64,000 nucleotides of DNA, taken from NCBI GenBank assembly GCA_015680905.1, contig CM027382.1, forward strand, positions 14,853,501 to 14,917,500, read 5' to 3'. Source of the stretch: Coptis chinensis. Lineage: Eukaryota > Streptophyta > Magnoliopsida > Ranunculales > Ranunculaceae. Below are positions 59,047 through 64,000 of this stretch, one piece after another; positions within the stretch are counted from its first letter, which is position 1; each line of letters begins with the position of its first letter. The position numbers were made by a program, and so were the translations under genes. The notes beneath the pieces are model-generated. The model saw nothing but the letters and a program-made list of their open reading frames with translations, was not told the origin of the DNA and ran no database searches.

Positions 59047-59063
59047 TATATAAATTAGGGTTT
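59047..59063 (+). promoter_or_regulatory. TATA box and telo-box of the RNA-binding gene
   Basis: TATATAAAT (59047-59055) lies about 91 bases before the ATG, directly followed by TAGGGTTT (59056-59063), the reverse of the plant telo-box AAACCCTA found in promoters or leaders of ribosomal and other growth-linked genes. Confidence 0.65.
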
Positions 59064-59137
59064 CAATTACTCAAAAATTGTAACAATCTCAAATCTCAAA
59101 ATCAACGCGTTGGGTTTTCGATTAAACCTCTTTCATC

Positions 59138-60537
59138 ATGTACGGATCAAGGTAAGCTTTCACAATTTCGAATTTGGTTATCGATTGATCATTAAATCTT
59201 GTTGTTGCATATTTCTTGATTTGATGTGTGAATTAAAGTTGCTTATATCGCGGTTCATGCACACATGTTTTATTTAGGTGTAATGATGAATGAGTCATTG
59301 AATTTGAAACATTGGGTCAAAATGAGAAAACTTTTTTCGTTTTTAATTCTGTTTGGTAAGCTTGGTATTATCATTGACAAGTAGTAGCCATGGCCATTCA
59401 TGACTAATAGAGTGGATCACTTTCTGGATGTATGATACCTCAACAAAAATATTTTGAGACTGTCAATTGCCTGCCTATATAAGAAGTTGTATTCGCTGGA
59501 CGGTTACAATGTCAGATATGCATGTAGTTAACTTGGGCTTGTATTGTGTGCTTCCATCTCATTTTGTTTATCGTCATTGCTTCTGTTTGTTACTAAGTTT
59601 AATTGCATTATGCTCTTGGGCAAAAGATAGTAAAAAATTATTTATGCATGAATACGTTACAAGTAAGAATGTAGGTTTTAGGAAATTGTGGGTTGGGTCT
59701 GGTTTTATTAACAGGGTTAAGTGTGGGGGATTGTCTTTTTGTTTTTTGGGATTGATTAAATGAAGGGCAATGTTGGGAAGCGGGGGGTTTTCGGATGGGT
59801 ACGAGGTCGGGTCAAAGAGACAGAGAATGATCGAATCACATCCCTACTTCGCAGTGACTGGCGGTACCAGCAGTTATCAGCCTTACAGCTACAGCGGTGG
59901 ATTGAACCGTGCTTTTCCTGTCATCCGGCTCAGAGGCCTGCCTTTTAACTGCACCGATATTGACATCTTCAAATTCTTTACTGGGCTTGACATTGTAGAT
60001 GTGTTGCTGACTAACAAGAATGGGCGGTTCACTGGCGAAGCATTTGTTGTCTTCCCAAGTTCTGTGCAGTCTGAGTTTGCATTGCAGAGAGACCATCAGA
60101 GCATGGGGAGAAGGTATGTAGAAGTCTTCAGGTGCAACAAGCAAGACTACTATCGGGCTGTGGCTGCGGAGGTAAAATATGAAGGAATTTATGATGAGTA
60201 CCGTAGCAGCCCCCCTCCTTCTCGTTCAAAGAAGTCTGTGGACAAGGACCAATTGGAGTATACTGAATTTCTTAAGCTCCGAGGCCTCCCTTACTCTGTG
60301 ACAAAGTCTGACATTGTGGAGTTCTTTGATGAGTTTGAGCTGGCCGAAGACAGCGTACATATTGCATGTCGTCTTGATGGAAAGGCAACAGGTGAGGCGT
60401 ATGTGGAGTTTGGATCTGTTGATGATGCTAGGAAGGCAATGGACAAGGACAAGATGACAATTGGATCACGATATGTGGAGTTGTTCACCTCAACACCAGA
60501 TGAGGCAAGGCGTGCCAAATCTAGATCAAGGCAGTGA
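59138..60537 (+). CDS. hnRNP F/H-like RNA-binding protein with two quasi-RRMs
   Basis: Two coding exons, 59138-59151 (ATG TAC GGA TCA AG) and 59766-60537, joined across a 614-base intron with GT-AG borders; the product is 261 residues. The join gives MYGSRAMLGSGGFSDGYEVG. RRM1 is about residues 57-127 (VIRLRGLPFNC...GEAFVVF) and RRM2 about 173-245 (FLKLRGLPYSVT...GEAYVEF). Both have RLRGLP/KLRGLP in place of the aromatic RNP2 and GEA-[FY]-V-x-F as RNP1, the signature of hnRNP F/H/GRSF-type quasi-RRMs, which bind G-rich RNA and act in splicing and mRNA handling. A Ser/Arg tail ends the protein. All features are intact, so this is a probable working gene. The substrate RNA in this plant is unknown. 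Confidence 0.92.
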
Positions 60538-61887
60538 TGCAGGTTAAATTTTGGAAGATTCTCTGACCGGAATGTTGCTTCTGTGAAGTATATATGCTCA
60601 TAGCTCATTGGTAGATCCTGTCTCAGTTTTCTCATCTTTTCTGCTACTGTTCTTTGATTGGTTTATTTGACGTGGAAGGGAATCTTCTGTTAAACATTTG
60701 GAATATGGATGATTAAGCATATTGATGGTAGAATACTATGTGCTAATTGGTATATATGAAACTAAGCTTTGTTTGATGTTTGGAATTTTTTTTAAACTTA
60801 AAGCAACTTGTTTATGCTTATGTTTCTTAGGTAGGAACAATAAACTGTTGAGTTTCCCACAGAATTCCAACTCGCATTGTTATCACAATTTTTCAGTGGA
60901 TAGGTTGAGGACACACACAATGCTGAGAGCTGTTACATACACAAACAAACACCGCTTGAACAAACACACAGTGAATACCAAAACATTTTTTTGTCTTTTC
61001 CAAAGCGTTTGATTACACTGTATTCTTCGAAATATTAGAGTGCACTCTCGTCTCAGAATTGTTGGTGAGATATAGCAAGGTATCTATTCTTCATTTCGAA
61101 ATAGATAATTAAGTGCTTATATAAATTGAATGAATACTTCAATGTGGACTTATATTCAAGTACTTTTCATCAAATGTCTCGCATGCTCCTATTCTGGCCA
61201 TTGTTCTTATTTATTTACGAGAAACGAGGAGCATAAACAGAGCCAGCACAATGCAACATCTCTGCTTTACGTACATGGATTTGGTGTCCTCTTCCTGTTC
61301 GCAAGTGCCATTACTGGTCACTGGAAGAAGTTCTGAAGGGAACTATCCCAGTCCCAACATCAGTATTGAATCTCCATTCCTTCTTTTTCTGTGTCTGGTG
61401 TATAGATAGTCTGTCTTCAAGCGACCTGTAATTATTGGTAACACGTCAAAGTAGTGTAGTCCTTCGCATATTTGGTGAAACAGCACCTTCAAATTGTACT
61501 TTAAAGGTGAATGGTCGGCCTATTGAACCAGTTACTACCTGACGGTGCTTCTACCACACCTCTTTCCAAAAAGTATTTGGTCCAAGACTCCAAGCCATGT
61601 AATTCACTTGTCGTTGTGAGTTATTTGATAGGGTGCTGGCTGCGCCATCTGATAGTGAAAAGGATAACAGTGTTGAAATGAATCAACTTCTTATTTAAAG
61701 AAAAAAATGGCTCCACTATGATCTTAAGACTTCTAAGATTAAATAAACCACTTTACGCTTTACATAACAAGTTAATAACACTTGCCAACTCTTTTACAAT
61801 ACAGTCAAAAAGAAAAATACACTCTGAAGTACTATCTTGATTCTTAAACTGTTCAACATTTATTGAATCAGGTCTTTGGCCTTTACA
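60538..61887. other. Space between convergent genes
   Basis: Holds the 3' UTR of the RNA-binding gene and, on the other strand, that of the TANGO2-family gene (the two genes converge). No further gene or transposon recognised. Confidence 0.6.
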
Positions 61888-63784
61888 TCAAATTAGCTTC
61901 TTAATCACCTTCTTTATTTGGTAAGTGACTGTATGTTCCTTCCAACTTTCATTCTCTATATACTTCTCGTAAAAGCTCACTTCCCCACTTGCTTTCACAG
62001 ATATTGCAATTGTGCTCCTTGTGCCATAGCATCCCTGTACATTGAAGATAAAGTAAATAACTCATAGGGTGTTGAAATCGAATAGTTGTTTAAAACAAAG
62101 ACATGCACTTGTTTTACGGTTTTACCAGCGGAGTGTCCACTTGGACAAATATGGAACTTAAGTGGATTTCCCAGTCAGGAGAACAAATGTTAGGCAGTCT
62201 GTTCCTATCAGCCTTAACTGTGTCCTTCATCAGCTCCTCAACCAACTCGTTTAATGGAATCTCATCCTCACCATATATTCCAAATAATTCATTAAAGTTG
62301 CGGTGCAATCGTAGAGCCTGGAGACGAGTTCATTGGAGAATTTTATATGTCAGTTCTCAACCAAGCTGGCTAGATTTTTAAACACATGTTTGCACAGTTA
62401 TAAACAGGATTGAAGGAATATGATCATTTGTATTCTCATGACCCTATCCACAAATATTTATTGATGCAATAATTAGGTCGAATGGTATCAGAGTGTTCTG
62501 TATTGATTTGCAAATGGGTACTGCAAGTTTACTTGTGGCATATAAAATGTTGCATATGGTGGAGTTGTAATCAGGTAACAAATAAAGGCGTTCAACGATT
62601 TACAGGATTTTAGAACTTTGAGATGATGAGTATGCTTATATTACCTTATGCCAAGGGGAATCTAGTTTTGCATTTGTAAGAACATGGATACCAGGTGAAA
62701 CTTCTTTAATGGAAATGAGCTCCCCTTTTGGCCTGTTTGATATATAAATCATAGTCTTTGCAGAAATATCAGCTAGTATCAGATTGAAGCCATTGTACTG
62801 ATCAGCCTCCTTCATCACTTCCTCTGCAAATTCCTTGGGACTCTTCTTACTCTGCAACCATCCGTATATGCACTAGAATTCAGAAATAATCATAAATTCT
62901 TTAAGAAAACAAAATTGTAGTCAGCGTGAAGAAAATCCGTATATCAAGCATGTTGAGATCAGAAAACAGGATGCTAATGATTTTAGTAACTGAGCTAAAT
63001 GTCCACAAATATGCTTTAGTCTATCACATGGTAATAGCATGCTTGATGTCTTAGTTTTTCTTAAGCAGGTCAGACAAAACACATAGACATATGCGCACTA
63101 TTTACCGGTGATAATTAGTTTTCAAGTCTTTCCAAGCTCAAGTCAGACAAAAAAAGAACGCGTTCAAAAACAGTTAAATAGGCGATCAATAGGTAGAATT
63201 GATGGATAGGTACTTGCTTACTTTGCTTAGTGATATACATATAATCAATTAGTCAACAGTGTCAGAAATCATGATTAGTCAAAAATCTGTTTTACCAATC
63301 TTTGTTGATGTATCAGCTCCTTAAGCATAAAAAAACATAGAATCGCCATAATATCAACACACTATAGTGCATAGTCGAGTAATGCCGATTTATGTGGAGC
63401 TTTTATACTCTTCCAACAATGCATTGAAGTAAAGGCGACAAAAAGACCAAAGTTGTATTCAATCTTGGGAAAATCCCTGTGATCAGATTTTGGTGCTTAG
63501 ATAAAGCACAAAAACCAGATCAAACTGTGTGAGCTCAGTTACTCAGAAGAAAAGTGTACCAAACACACGCAATTGGCATTACTTTCGAGCCAAATTTTAC
63601 CTCCAAGAAACGCACTGGAAGGTCTCCTCTGCTTCTTGCCTCAGGCAGTGTACGAGATTCCAAGACATTTGTAACAAAAGCAAACTTCCCTTCTCTTGTA
63701 CAAGCCAACCATGTTCCACCAGCAACTTCATCTCTCCCTCCCAAAATCTCACAACCTTCCCACCATGAAACTGGCTTTGTAGGC
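61888..63784 (-). CDS. TANGO2: TANGO2-family (NRDE) protein, first coding exon outside the window
   Basis: Four minus-strand exons: 63784-63601, 62851-62645, 62317-62126 and 62034-61888 (stop TGA at 61890-61888), all with GT-AG borders and kept frame. They encode RPTKPVSWWEGCEILGGRDE, AGGTWLACTREGKFAFVTNV, SRGDLPVRFLE, SKKSPKEFAEEVMKEADQYN, GFNLILADISAKTMIYISNR, EVSPGIHVLTNAKLDSPWHK, LNELVEELMKDTVKADRNRL, WEIHLSSIFVQVDTPL and CYGTRSTIAISVKASGEVSF. This is the TANGO2/NRDE family. The family's N-terminal Met-Cys-x-x and NRDE part would be in an exon right of 63784; an acceptor (GTTTTAAG) stands before 63784 but no first exon is seen up to 64000. In animals TANGO2 affects secretory-pathway and metabolic or heme homeostasis; its plant role is not settled. 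Confidence 0.92.
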
Positions 63785-64000
63785 CTTAAAACACAGCAAC
63801 AAATGAACAAAGCAACCAAGACAGTGTCACATGCTCATTACGTTAATCCCATAAAAAACAAGCCCAAAAGTCGCAAAAAGGACAAGAAAACAAGGCATGG
63901 AGACATACCCATGTTATTTAATTATTGAAACAATAGAAATTATTTAAAAATATAAAGGAACCTACAAAAATATACAAAATATATCTAATATATACCTGTT
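63785..64000 (-). other. Part of the first TANGO2-family intron
   Basis: Sequence upstream of the acceptor at 63784. No exon encoding the expected N terminus is visible, so the intron continues beyond the window. Confidence 0.6.

Noticed and set aside
59836..60635. Minus-strand ORFs of 102 and 114 codons
   Set aside because: They lie antisense to the well-supported RNA-binding gene and have no domain.
63554..63928. Plus-strand ORF of 124 codons
   Set aside because: It is antisense to the TANGO2-family exon and runs into its intron; no domain.

Overview
The window is nuclear DNA of a flowering plant, most likely a eudicot. It is AT-rich and holds spliced genes with GT-AG introns, Athila-type Ty3/gypsy, Ty1/copia, L1-type LINE, CACTA and Mutator-like elements, and plant-type host genes. 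The species cannot be named from the sequence. Roughly three quarters of the window is transposable elements, many nested and nearly all decayed.

Layout. 1-13343: one large decayed Athila-lineage gypsy element on the minus strand (5' LTR, tRNA-Asp primer site, gag, protease, RT, RNase H, integrase and extra 3' coding traces); its 3' LTR lies left of the window. 13344-19216: a copia element (minus) broken by three insertions: the Athila element, an inverted solo Athila LTR (13749-15290, TSD TTCTT) and a 2.4 kb LTR-like element (16624-19056, TSD AAGTG) that sits in the copia LTR. 19217-19540: a minisatellite into which the copia element inserted. 19970-20866: a Mutator-type MITE. 21198-24656: seven 3' exons of a plant beta-lactamase-domain gene (the C-terminal half of an ABC1-type protein). 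26916-30107: a 5'-truncated L1 LINE. 30439-38465: an LTR-like element split by a 5.4 kb CACTA element that carries exon-like fragments, one with an IQ motif. 38615-39155: a WRN-type exonuclease pseudogene. 40683-40755: a tRNA-Lys-like remnant. 41508-48320: a complete-ended copia element (TSD TGATC) whose 5' LTR promoter segment is replaced by foreign DNA. 49985-51345: an ISWI remodeller fragment. 51760-58272: a MULE with a 9-bp TSD, a broken transposase and an opposite-strand GRF zinc-finger ORF. 59138-60537: an intact two-exon RNA-binding protein gene. 61888-63784: most of a TANGO2-family gene.

Only the RNA-binding gene is complete and looks functional. TANGO2 looks intact but its first coding exon is outside the window. 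The beta-lactamase-type gene has clean exons, but its kinase half was not found. The other genes are transposon proteins or host-gene relics.

The most useful results are structural. Several nested insertions are dated relative to each other by exact target-site duplications. There is an inverted pair of Athila LTRs, a copia 5' LTR that lost its core promoter to an insertion, a CACTA element with captured exons, and a 24-bp palindrome placed exactly inside a conserved helicase motif of the ISWI fragment.
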